A program made the translations under genes and the position numbers. A stretch of 64,000 nt of DNA. It comes from Halichondria panicea. Lineage: Eukaryota > Porifera > Demospongiae > Suberitida > Halichondriidae. The notes below the pieces were generated by a model, which was given only the letters and a program-made list of their open reading frames with translations, searched no databases and was not told where the DNA came from. Of this stretch, positions 22,701 through 42,700 are shown one piece after another (the stretch's first letter is position 1; every line of letters starts with the position of its first letter). The stretch spans positions 5,823,205 through 5,887,204 of the forward strand of contig NC_087378.1 in assembly GCF_963675165.1 (NCBI RefSeq), written 5' to 3'.

Positions 22701-25700
22701 GCGTGTGTAATCCACAATGAGTATGATTTACGTAGTGTAAGCATTCAAAACTATAAAACACTATTCAAAATATTTGCAATAAGTTCAAACTGATTCATAG
22801 TCAGATGTGCCCATGGCCGTGTGCTCTTATTGATAACACTGGTTTACTGCTTATTTTCTTCACATGCAGGTGCTTCAAGATAGAGATACTGAATACTCTA
22901 TCCTTGCAGAAAGGTTTGCTCAACTACAAGAGAATGTGATGAAAGCACCCAGCAGTAGTGAGCTTGTATCAGGTGACTCCCAAATTATGAAGGGTGACGA
23001 ACATAATAATATTATATGTATAATTATATCATGCCATTAATTTTAGTGTGTGATTTTGTTCTGCACAGTTTCTCCCATTGAACCCAAAGTTGAAGGCAAT
23101 ACATACATTGAAGAAAAACAAAAACGTGAGCTAACTAAGTAACCCTTAATTGTGCAATTACATATAAAACCTACGTACATGTATTAACCACTTATGTATG
23201 CCCTCCAGCTTTCACTGCTTCTTACTCTCTTGAGACAGCTGATGAGAGTACATCGACTTCCTCTCTGCCACAGTTAGCAGAGCTGAGTCAGCAATACAGG
23301 GAGCAGCTAAAGCAGAAAGAGGAGGATGTAAGTATAATTGTGAATAGTTATACGTAACAGTGGAAAATCAGCATTCATTGGTATAATTCTAGGTAAAGAC
23401 TTAATGCACCTTGTTTCACTGCCCCATGACCTAATTTTCCTTCATAATCAGTGGCAGACCCTCCTGTGTCTCATTATATATGTTCTTAGATAGCTCGTTC
23501 TATCAATGGTGTGAAAAACATTTTATCTAGAATGAACATTGAATGGGAAGCTATTGTGAACATGGTTCTGGGCATGCATGGTTATTGGATAAACACATAC
23601 ATGAGGCATATGATCATGCAAGTTGACAGGCGTATGTGGCACATGCGCTGTATGTTAGTTATATCGGGCTATTAAATGTGCCCAAGCCTTCATTGTTTGC
23701 TAACATCTACACAGAATGAAGCCCTACATGACTCTCTCTCCCTGGCCCGGACCAACAAAGCTCAGATGAAGGCTCTCCTGGAGGACCTCCAGACCACACT
23801 ACATACTCAGAGCGAGGACTATCTCTCTCACATCGGTGACAAGGACCAGCAGATCAGCGAGCTCACTGAGCAGGTTGGCAGCAAAATAGATCTCAAATTA
23901 TATGCTCGCAGATAGTACAAATTCGTAAGTAAAATCAAGGTTTTATCCGTAGTTATCCAGGACTTCTAGATCTTGCTTCATTCACAGCAATAATGTACAC
24001 CCTTATAAATGCTCCAACTATGTTGTTTTTCATGCATGCAGCTATCTCAAGCCTCGTCCAAGCTGACCAGACTGCGTAGAGCAGTGCCTGTGGGCATCAA
24101 CCACCAGATGGCATCTGAACTCGGCCACAAAGTCAAGGCCGCACTGAAGACGGTAAGTAAAACTATGTCTTGACTTATTGGAATCAATCAATCAATTCTT
24201 CAAGGCTACATGTATATGTATATAGATGTAAAATGGGCATTCTCACCAAATAGCGGCAAAAAATGTTTGGGTAGTTCTCAAAATACAATGTTATATAATT
24301 TTATAATTATGAGCCCATCTATCATTGTACAAGAACTTAGTTACCGTACGTATTACTAGAATGTTTTGCGAGAGAAAAATCATTGCGTATAAGCCAAATC
24401 AGTAGAAAATGACCCTTTGCACTAACTATATTGTGTTCTGGCAAGGATCGTGTGTCACAGTACTAGTGCGAAGTCATCAAAGATCATAAAGTTCGCATAA
24501 TTATGTGCGATGCTCGCAAAACATTCTAGTAATACGGTACTAGTATATACATGGTTGCATGGAATTTACACTCACAGCTCTCAGCCAAGGCACGCTCTTC
24601 TCCTACTCGCAACTCCAATGTTATGCCTTACTTGCGATCTCTTGAGGAAGCTACAAATGAACTCCTTCACACACTGTTCCCTGGCACCTTTGACGCCGAG
24701 TTAACTCCTGTGAACTCCGAAACCACTCTGATCTCTGAGTATAGTACCACCTCAGAGCTAAGCTCGATGTCCGATCAAGACTTGGTTGAAATGTCCACAA
24801 CCACCCCCGTGGTACACACACCCACACATCTCCCACACTCACAATCATCCCCCCTGTCCCAAGAGGAGGTAGACTACCCATTGCCCCGAGGCATTCCACA
24901 AACGTTCCCCATCAAATCAAGAGAGACTTCACCTAGTACTAGAACGCAAGCTTGGAGAGAATCTTCCTTCCCATTTCACCCTGTGGAAGATTTGTTGAAT
25001 GGTGAGCCGAGCATGAAGAAGAAAGAGGGAGCGTCGAATGGTCTGCAAGAAGCTCGTGTGTTTGTGGCAGTGTTAGACTATGATCCCAAGTCGATGTGCG
25101 TCACTGGGCAGCCTGGCGATGAGCTCAGCTTCAATACTGGTGAGTGGTTACCGTAGAGTGCACCTGTAATTAAATACCTACGCATACCACTGTTGTTTAT
25201 CCACACTGAATGATTGATAAACTGCTTGCACTATATGCGGCATACGATGTCATTGTGCAATGTGTACATGTACTGTATATACATAACTTCATATCTGATG
25301 GAATCTTTCACTGCTACGTTAGCCATGGCTCGGATTAAAATTTTATTCCTTAATAGTCCATCAAATTATGCCCATTTTTTAAGTTCGCTATCGATAGCTT
25401 CACCAGTTTAATTGTGCTCTTCTTCCACCATTCCAGACAACTTGAAGCTGATGAATAAAACTTTTTTCTGGTTACACACGTATATTTTCGTTCATTTCAA
25501 ATTGCATGTTCCTAAGCGTGCTGCGTGTAGTTCCTTTCAAATGTAGCAAGTATTTTTATGGTCAAGCTGCTTTGTATGACTATTGACGTCACTGATTCCC
25601 CCCAGGCGCTGTTCTGGCAGTTAATGGCAATATGGATGGCGAGGGATACTACACGGCAACATTCGAGGGTATTACAGGACGAGTGCCTGCTAACTTCATT

Positions 25701-28700
25701 CAGGAGGTCGACGTCTCTGACCCCGCCATGAAGAATAGGCTCTTCAATCAGGTGCACCTAGCCTATACTTACCATTCCCACACTATTCACTGCTGTACAT
25801 AGCTATTATATTTGATTGGACCTTAACTTGAAACTATATAAACTATCGCAATTATGATTACTTTTTAATCGGGTGCAGGTGTATGCATCAGCGGGTACAG
25901 GAGCAGTGTCTTATGTAGAAATACATGCATGTACTAATTTGTGCTTCTATGTTTATTGTGGGCCACTTGTTCTTGCTTGCAGACATTAGGGTCGCCGTTA
26001 CCAACTGACTCGTACAAGGTGCCTTCAAGACATACCCTTTCGACCGCACTTACTGAGACGAGTCTTTTAGAGTCATTTGCAAGCAGTCACCTTAAAACAC
26101 CAGCTGGAGCTACAGGTATATGTATCGTCTGTAAAGAACCTCTACTTTGTATATTAATCATAACACCAATTTAATTCAGCGTGTATATGCAACCAGCTAC
26201 TCTTTGGCCAATACATAAGTATATACTCTCTGCTCTCTAGCTAACTAAAATTATGATTAGACACTAGTTGATAAGATCTACATGGGAAGTACATGGGAAA
26301 AATGCCTCAGAGCAGGTATACTATGAGACTTAGTATACCTGCAAATTTACTTAGTATACCTAGTATTCTGTTGTCAAGTAGTTGTATTGTAGTCAAGCGG
26401 TTTGCGCATGCGCACTAGTATCTAGACACTGTTTTGTTGGTGTCCATATGATTTAGAAGCCCTCAGCCACTTTAGTACCCTCGCTACGCTTGGGATACTA
26501 AATCAGTGCCTTTGGGCTTCTAAATCCCATAGACACCTCCAAAACAGTGTCTAACTATTATTTATCGGCCCTACTAATTTAATTAAATCAGTCAAATTTT
26601 TTTCCAGGGTGTCCAAATCCTCCTGCACACTTCAAAGTGGATAAAGCTTTAGGAAACAGTGTTCTTTTGGTTACTTGGCAACCTCCCAAGATGGACTCAT
26701 CGGATGGTAACTATAGCAATGGTTGTTTTGTAACAGGCTATCAACTATACGTCAATGGAGAGACAAAGAACTTGATTAGTGGAGCAATGCACACTAAGGT
26801 TAGTTCTTGTCATCACGGCATGTACAAAATTGACCTTAAGATGTTGGTGAATTTGCTTTAAATAATAATTATGTACATAATTATAGAGTTAAAATACCTA
26901 TAGTGTTTTTAAAAACCTTTGCAGGCAACTTTTGTCGAACTCAACCTATTGCAACCACTCACTCTGGGTATATCCACATGTGCTGTCAACGGGAAGAGCT
27001 CAAAGGTCATCACCATTCACTATCAACCCAGGCCACTGAGTGTAAGTTACTATCGCGTGTGCTTTAATTACATTAATTATAAATTATACACATGTACAGG
27101 CTGTTACTTCTCCCAGCCCAGAGCCAGAGCAGTACAGAACGGTGAGCACTATTATCATTACTGAATGGATTTATGCATTGTAGATTAATGAGTTGTCCAA
27201 CAGGTTATAGGGACTTAGTTAAACGCCCTGAGTTTATTGTAGAAGTTCCACATTAGGACCGCACTCCACTGTAACATAAATGCATACATAATTTTTTGAG
27301 AAAAAAATAATACTGATTAGTGCGGTCACAATAATTATGTACGCACATTATCATACATACGGCATACATTTTACAGTTTATATACCACTGCATAATACCC
27401 ACATGCAATTTATTATTCTATTTTACTGCGTAACACTCCGTGACACAGTTCATAGCACTGTATGACTACGACCCTGTGAAGAGCTCCCCGTGTGACCACC
27501 CCGAGTTTGAGCTGGCACTGTGTGAGGGAGACCTGCTCATGGTCTATGGACAAGAAATGGAGGACGGCTTCATGGTTGGAGAGGTAATTAGGAGAAGGTG
27601 GTGTGTTGCCTTAACAATGTGTACTTGTGTGAAAACAATCCATTAACTATCTGACTCTTACTTGCAAATTGCATGGCAATTAATAACAATAAGTACATGT
27701 ACGTGTGAATGGTTAGTACTTATAGGCTACAATTATATACATGTTACATGCATGTATTCTGGACAATAAAAATGGTATGGAGTGTTTACAGCATAAATGT
27801 ATATACCCATTTTTAAGCCTCTGGAGCTTCTTAAATAGCTCATTACTGTAATTATCCTCGTCGTACTGTAACACACACACTCCTTCCAGTTAAATGGCCA
27901 AAGAGGACTTGTGCCAGCTAGCTTTATAAATGAGGTCAAGAAACCGCACATTAAGGTGAGCTGCCACCCGCAGGAACGGGGCGGGGCTATATAAATTCAT
28001 GGCGTTTAGCATTTGTCCCTTTGCAGAGAAATTCTTCTATTTATTGCAGCCAAAACACTGTCATTTCTTTTGTATATAATAGAGAACTGCTAACATCGTT
28101 CTTATTCATGAGGTCCACTGTATTTAATGCAGCAGTCTAGCCAGATGGGGTCCAGCGTCACTGAATCAGTGCGATCACAGTCTGCTTCACCTTCCATACC
28201 CAAACTACCAGGAACCACAACAGTACGTTCATAGCACGCCTACATGTATACTAGCTCAAACATAGTCATGTCAGTGATATCTATGACGCAGTCAAGAGAA
28301 AAGGGTCCACTTTGTATTTAACCCCATTTTCTATTCAGTAATACTATAGTCATTGATAACTTTGAAACTTCAAATGAATATTATAATTATGTCTGATTTA
28401 GAATTATACTTAGCTGTTTGTTACCTTCCCCCCCTCGCCTTATGCCTCCTTCAGCTGATGATAGCCTCGTTCGACTATGACCCAGAGAGGGATTCCCCCA
28501 ATCCCAACTCTGAGATGGAGCTAGGTTTCAAGAGAGGAGATGAAATCACTGTGTTTGGGAAAATAGTGAGCATAAATTAGAATAGCAACAAATCATCAAT
28601 TTTAACATCGAAGTACAACATTTTACTATTCCTATAATTGTCATACTAAGATACGGTGCTGTACACAATGCAAATTATCATACTACCGGTAAGCCTTTCG

Positions 28701-29804
28701 TGACACCTTCGTCAAAATATTCATAACTGGTTGTTGTATTCTTTTGTGCACAGTAGGTATCCATTCAAAGTTAATGGGCATGTGGTAGAATGTATATCTA
28801 GCAAAAACTAGCTATAGCATTCACATTGTACATGTGCAAAAGTGTTGCATTAAATTGTTTACACAAGTTTGTGCAGACATCTAAACATTATTCTCACACA
28901 CCTGTACCCATAGCATGGTGATGGCTACTATAGTGGTCAGCTTGGGGACAAGTTCGGACTAGTCCCATCAAACTTCCTCACTCGGAAACAACCTTCTCAT
29001 CCTTTGTCCGAATCGTATGAGTGCACAACCACATCAAGACAACAAGATGCAATGTGCACCATAGACAAAAAAGTCTCCGAGTATGTATACACGCAGTAAA
29101 GTTTGTTAATGCATTCACTGGCCATTCATCAACAATAAGCATCATAATTATAATTATATCGCAACTGAGAAATAATTCTGGGGTGCTCTATGTAATTAGC
29201 TGTTAGTTTGTAAGAGAGTTTAATAATACGGGCTCATCCATTCCTGTAGAGAGGGAGTTCAAAAATCGAATGGATTGAGTAGCTCTGAGCAGCCAGTTCA
29301 AACTCCCAAACAAAACGAAGTGAAGACAGAGGCATCAAAGTGAGTATAATTATATATACACTTAATAGTCTAGCTGTATAATTATATATACCGTATGGTG
29401 GGTATAAGTTTTGTGGGGTAAAAAAATTTTTTATCTGGAAAGCGGGGATTTCGTGAGTATAAATTTTGTTTAGTCTCATTGCTTGCACTGCATTCATACG
29501 TTACGATAAGCCACGCCTACGTTAAAATTTCATGGAGGTCAGCTTGCCCACGAAAATAATGAATTTTTACCCCACGAAAATTACCCGCTATACGGTAATT
29601 AAGCATGCTTTAATAGCACAATACTATTATACATAATTTACATTTTTCGAAGTATAGTACATGTATATATACTTCACCCGCATGCATCCACATGCACTGA
29701 ACAGATCTCCAAAGACAAAATCCTTACCAAAAGGAAAATCAAGAAGGACAGGCTCTCCTTCCGATCCCAAGAAGAAAAGAAGTTTCCGATGGCAAAAATC
29801 GTAG
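16740..29804 (+). CDS. RIM-binding protein homologue (coiled coil, SH3, FN3, SH3, SH3)
   Basis: RIM-binding proteins tie Ca channels to RIM scaffolds at vertebrate and fly active zones. About 30 exons encode roughly 1,550-1,650 residues. ATG is at 16740 or, in frame, 16779 (MSEVELKSRV), which I slightly prefer. Exons from 16779 to 24151 are almost wholly coiled coil (for example 17375-17585, 18460-18748, 20003-20302, 22197-22693). A low-complexity linker lies in 24578-25060. SH3-1 spans 25060-25140 plus 25606-25752 (VAVLDYDPKS, GRVPANFI). One FN3 spans 26608-26798 plus 26925-27041 (LLVTWQPPKM). SH3-2 spans 27450-27583 plus 27890-27955 (ALYDYDPVKS, RGLVPASFI). SH3-3 spans 28454-28564 plus 28914 onward (ASFDYDPERD, FGLVPSNFL). 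A basic tail ends in KKRSFRWQKS at TAG 29802-29804. Domain order and the spaced SH3 signature (DYDP..S....E) are diagnostic of the family. Vertebrate members have three FN3 domains; I see one. Confidence 0.9.
20459..21307. repeat. TIR element in a RIM-binding protein intron
   Basis: TCTCATGAATCAGCCACCCT at the left and its inverse near 21281-21307 (GGGCAGCTGATTCATGAGA) bound about 850 bp. Inner arms continue (GGAGAGACCGTCTGA / GGCGGTCTCTCC). The core includes AGTGGCAGATCTAGAAAAAG near 20553 and an inverted look-alike near 20935 (TGCTAGATCCGCC), perhaps an inner element. No transposase frame was seen. Confidence 0.6.
21371..21447 (-). pseudogene. tRNA-Arg(ACG) copy with a 4-bp insertion in the D arm
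   Basis: Read on the minus strand it starts GGCCCTGTGGCCCAATGG and ends GTTCGAGTCCTGGCAGGGTC plus G. Acceptor, anticodon and T stems pair. The anticodon loop is CTACGAG (anticodon ACG). Compared with the copy at 22012-22084 it has an extra AAGG in the D arm (GATAAGGAAGGC against GATAAGGC), making 77 instead of 73 nt. The longer D arm makes normal function doubtful. Confidence 0.75.
22012..22084 (-). tRNA. tRNA-Arg(ACG)
   Basis: This 73-nt gene on the minus strand has acceptor stem GGCCCTG pairing with CAGGGTC plus discriminator G, D arm GGCCCAATGGATAAGGC, anticodon stem TCTGA/TCAGG with loop CTACGAA, and T arm CCAGGTTCGAGTCCTGG. The anticodon ACG, read with inosine, decodes CGN arginine codons. 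The pattern closely follows animal tRNA-Arg. It lies in antisense orientation within an intron of the RIM-binding protein gene, 565 bp from the damaged copy. Confidence 0.95.
24342..24539. repeat. MITE-like element (TACCGTACGTATTACTAGAA ends)
   Basis: Ends TACCGTACGTATTACTAGAA and inverse TTCTAGTAATACGGTA enclose 198 bp; the inner arms continue with TGTTTTGCGAG / CTCGCAAAACA. It lies in an intron before the long SH3-1 exon. A half copy of this end (ATTACTAGAATGCTTTGCGA) is at about 50953-50972. Confidence 0.8.
26423..26553. repeat. Hairpin element in the intron before the FN3 exon
   Basis: TAGACACTGTTTTGTTGGTG at the left and, inverted, CACCTCCAAAACAGTGTCTA at the right form arms of about 45 bp, including GATTTAGAAGCCC / GGGCTTCTAAATC. 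The loop side carries a further TTTAGTA...TACTAAA pairing. A related word, TAGACACTAG, occurs at about 26258. Confidence 0.75.
29389..29597. repeat. MITE-like element (TACCGTATGGTGGGTATAAG end)
   Basis: Left end TACCGTATGGTGGGTATAAG and right end GCTATACGGTA enclose about 209 bp. The core has GTGGGGTAAAAA and its inverse TTTTTACCCCAC, giving a foldback. Its outer bases match the TACCGTATAGCGC family. It lies in the last intron of the RIM-binding protein gene. Confidence 0.65.
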
Positions 29805-30153
29805 CAAGACAATATACCAGAACAACTTTTACACATGCAGTTCCTCCTTTTCTATATTATAGGGCCCTTATTTTTACTGACTGACATGCCAATTTTTAAG
29901 TGCAGCTTTTGTGATACATTACATACATCTGTGTAGATGAGTTTTGAACTGTAACTTTGTAGCTAATATCTATAATCTAGCTGCATTGGTTCACTCAGGA
30001 GTGTGATCATACATACTTCATTTCTAGACAAGACGATACAACACTTATAATTATAATATTATTATAATGCCACTTTAAGCCTGACTTGGTAGCACACAAA
30101 CTATTAACTCTGAACTCAGCGAAGATCTAATACAAAAGAGTCACAAACAGTTC
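29805..30153. other. Tail-to-tail spacer between RIM-binding protein and V-ATPase B genes
   Basis: These 349 bp must hold both 3' untranslated regions. The sequence is AT-rich (TTATAATTATAATATTATTA near 30049). I see no extra gene. Confidence 0.5.
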
Positions 30154-38813
<8,660 letters not shown>

Positions 38814-39751
38814 ACTTTTTGAGCGTTTCACTTTCCTGTGCCGTAGTTTTTCTTATTAATTTTGTGTATAGACCACATCCACGTTCCTGTATTTACATGG
38901 CATGATTTACCTATACTGATGTACATATACGTACTAACCAGTTTTTTCACTTCGTTCATGTGTGCACCATATTATAGATCGATATTATGCCTGTGACTTT
39001 GTTTATCGACGTACGAAATATTAATAATTCGTTAATTAATTATTGTGTTCAAATACAGCAGATGCAATATTAGATGCATGCATGCATATCATGTATAATG
39101 TATATACCTAGTAATTAATTTTTATGAAGATGATGACGTACAGTACTATAGTTATTACTGTATAATAATTATGATATGCATAATCAAGCCTATTATTTTC
39201 TGGTCATGATGGTTTAACAATCAGACCCAGGCCCTCCCTAAACAGTAAGTTCAGATAACGTCATACATGGTAACCCACCAAGGGCACACACAGCAACCCT
39301 GGCTCAAAGATAATATTATATTGGTCTTCATCGAATATGGATCTGTCAACACATAAAAATACTGAGGTCATGTAGTCGGAATCAACAACAAAAATGGGCA
39401 AGCATAGGGTTAGGTACACAAACAGAACTAAGCTAAAGCCAGTTTACCAAGGCAGCCAACAACGCTATAAGCAAGCCTCACCCAACTACACACTCTATGT
39501 TCGAGTATACCGAAAGGAGACACCATAAACTGTTACATTCCAACTGTCTCCCCTGTCTGGCATAGTTACCCACCTACATGTATCAGCCAGCAGGTAAGGA
39601 ACCCTGTTTAGGTAGGTGTTGAAACTAATTGCAATGCCATTTACATCAGCAATTGCATTCTTGCCTCGCTTTCAAAACACAAGAGCAAATAGAATTAATG
39701 TCTACATTTACATACACGGATAAAAAATATGTAGCAGTTGGCTAAAGAAAG
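38814..39751. other. Tail-to-tail spacer between EGR-type gene and BIN3
   Basis: AT-rich sequence that should hold the 3' UTR of both genes. AATTAATTATTGTG words and ATGCATGCATGC near 39076 are low complexity. I see no further coding exon or RNA gene. Confidence 0.45.
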
Positions 39752-42700
39752 TCAGGGCATTGGAGTGTGTCCGACTATCGAAAGATTTCTAATATCTTCC
39801 AAGTATTTCTCTGTGTTTTTGATAATGTTCTCCTCAGACATTACATCTTGTGCTCTCAGAGCTGTACTGTCGGGCAGCTCAGACTGCAGCTGAGTTAGGC
39901 CAGCGAGGAGTGTCTCACTGCAGCTGTGGTAGTATAGTGCCTGTGGACGAAGAAATATCACTATTCAAATCCAAGAAACAAATTACGAAAGTATCTCCAC
40001 TGAATACAAAATTAATTATATACATGTGTACTACACTGTTATCACTATTCAGTATTGATATACCTGGGCTTTTATAACAGCTTGCAAAGAGAGATCAAAA
40101 TACTCCACTCTTCCTTCATAGAGCTCTGGCATTTCCTGCATCATTCTCCCATGCACTCTCTCATAGTCTTGCTTGGCAGAGGAGAGAGCTCGTGTAAGCT
40201 GCACAGTGAGATCACATTCCTTAAGCAACTTTCCTCCTTCTTAGAACGGAATCAGATAAGCTCAGAGAAGCCGTACAGTGTATGTGATGGAGGGGACAAG
40301 ACTATACAAGGAAATGCTGTGTTTACATACCTGGTCCATTTTAGTCTGAGCTGACACTTGATTTTGAGTGGAGCCAGCAGATTTTCTCCCTTGCTTATCC
40401 ATCTTAGATTGTTGTTTGTCATACTCCTAAGTGGTGTGTGTGTGTGTGTGTGTGTGTGGGGGGGGGGGGTCCGTGTGTGCATGCATGTATGCATGTAATG
40501 GTTAATATATGTATGTAATGGTGACAACTTTTTATATCATAATTATAGCTCACTGCACTGCTCATTTCAAACTTAAACAAAGTCATTTCCGTAAGAAAAT
40601 ATCAAAGCACACAACAGCCTTATTGGGGCCCTTTACTGGCCCAGTTAGGTGGGTGCTGCAGCCACCAATTGTTTATCACACACTATCTAGAGTAACTGTG
40701 GCTTCCTGTGGCTGAGACCTGAACAAACATACACCACCACACTGGGCGATAAGTTGTAAGATGAGGGGGAAGATAGCCACACTTACAAATCTGATTAGAC
40801 ACAGGTTTTCGCTTTTACCTGCAGCTTAAGCTCTCTTTGTTTTGCATTAAACTCCACATGTTTGTAGACATTGTTAAACCTGGAGAGAAAAACAAAAAAC
40901 ACAAGAATTGGTCTCATTGGGAGCCAAAACACTACATGTACAGTTGTAGGAAGAGATGTGCTTATGGTCTACAGGCTCGATACCTCCACAGAATGTGCTT
41001 GCAAAATTAGGGCATTTCTTGTGAAGTGAAATCCAATACTCGTGAAGTAATACGAGTACGAAAAATGTGTTATTTGATACCTACAGTAATTACAAGCATC
41101 ATTACTTTTTCATTGGCTCTGCAAAAGTCACTTCCTGGCTGGTTTTGAGAGCTTTTGAGTGGGTACTCATTTCATCAGCAACACCAGCCAAGGTTTCAAC
41201 CTATAAAAACAATAACATCATTATTATGAGTCCAGATCTAGCTATCTATATATCTTGGGTACATGATTGCACTCCAGATACGTGTACGTTTAATCTGTAG
41301 CAAACCTTTTGGCTAAGTTACACAACATCATGAAACACAAACATACAAGGTGGACATGCATAGCTACACATTCACTTCTTCTAATCTGGTTGGCACCATT
41401 TTCAACATTAGAAATACTTGAGTCAAAATAGACAAGCTGTAAGGCAAACAAACATATTAACTCTAGCACTAACTATCACAGCTGAGAACAAGCAGGAAGC
41501 AGCACTTGCTTAAGACAACACGAGATAGACTGTACAAAGTTAACATCACCAGAAAGGTATCAGAAGATTATGAAAGGCCACCATCACTCAAAACAAAGCC
41601 AATCTCTTACGTAGCTCTAGACCACTATAATACCTTACATCAGAGCATTTTAGACCATCAGCATTCTTAAGTACAGTAACTCAATTAGGATAGTATAAAA
41701 CTAACATATAATATGCAATGTGTACATTTAGGCTTAGTCATAACTAGTGGTCCATTATGTCCATTTTCATATACTACAGCAAATAAAAACAATTCCAAAC
41801 TTTAATCTGTGCAATGTAAACACTAACCGTTCTACCCACCTGTATACACGTACATGTGTAGTGTCTGCTTTGGCCTAACAATCTTCAAGTTGTCAAACAT
41901 CTCTCATTATTCGGTTAATAAATTATCTCTAGTTGGAAACAAACACTTAAGATGATTATGAAATGGCCTTAATTGAGATTGTACGTCAATAACAAGCCAG
42001 TGTCAGATGTACATGTAACATCAATCGAGGTTGTGCAGGGCAGCAGGGCACCAGATACGTGAATATGGCTTTAAAAAATTGAGACACATGGTTGTTATTC
42101 TCACTCAGAATTCTGTTTGAGTTGCACACAAAACCTAAATTACATGTACACTGACTCGATAAGGACCACAGGACTACAGGTAGTCATGTTTTCTCACCCA
42201 CACAATGGCAATCAACTGCTCTCAAACATTCAACTTAAAGCTCTAACTTGGCCACAAGAGACACTGACCAATAACAACCGCCTACAACACTCACTATAAG
42301 AGGCCATGGAATTAGAACATTGGTATTCAAACAGCTCAATGAGTGGGCGAAGATAATAGCCCAGAGCAATGTGCCAAAAGCAGCCAAAAATTTTACTAAT
42401 TATCTATTCAGCTTTGTTCCTTATGGTAAGGACACTTGAGTAACTGTATGGGATTCACAAGAGAGTAAAGACAATATTAACAAATTTAAACTTGTAACGG
42501 TTCTTTGTGTGGCCAAGGAATGCAAGGATTGTGTGGGTGGGTAACTTGATCTTATTCGTATCCGCATAACACCATAATTCACCTCTGCAATAGCATTAGT
42601 GTACAGCCAGGATGAATGGTCCCCATGCAACCATTTAAATACATGAAGGTCGTACGGAATGCAGACATGTGGGATTAGAGTTATCTTCTGAAACTGTCAC

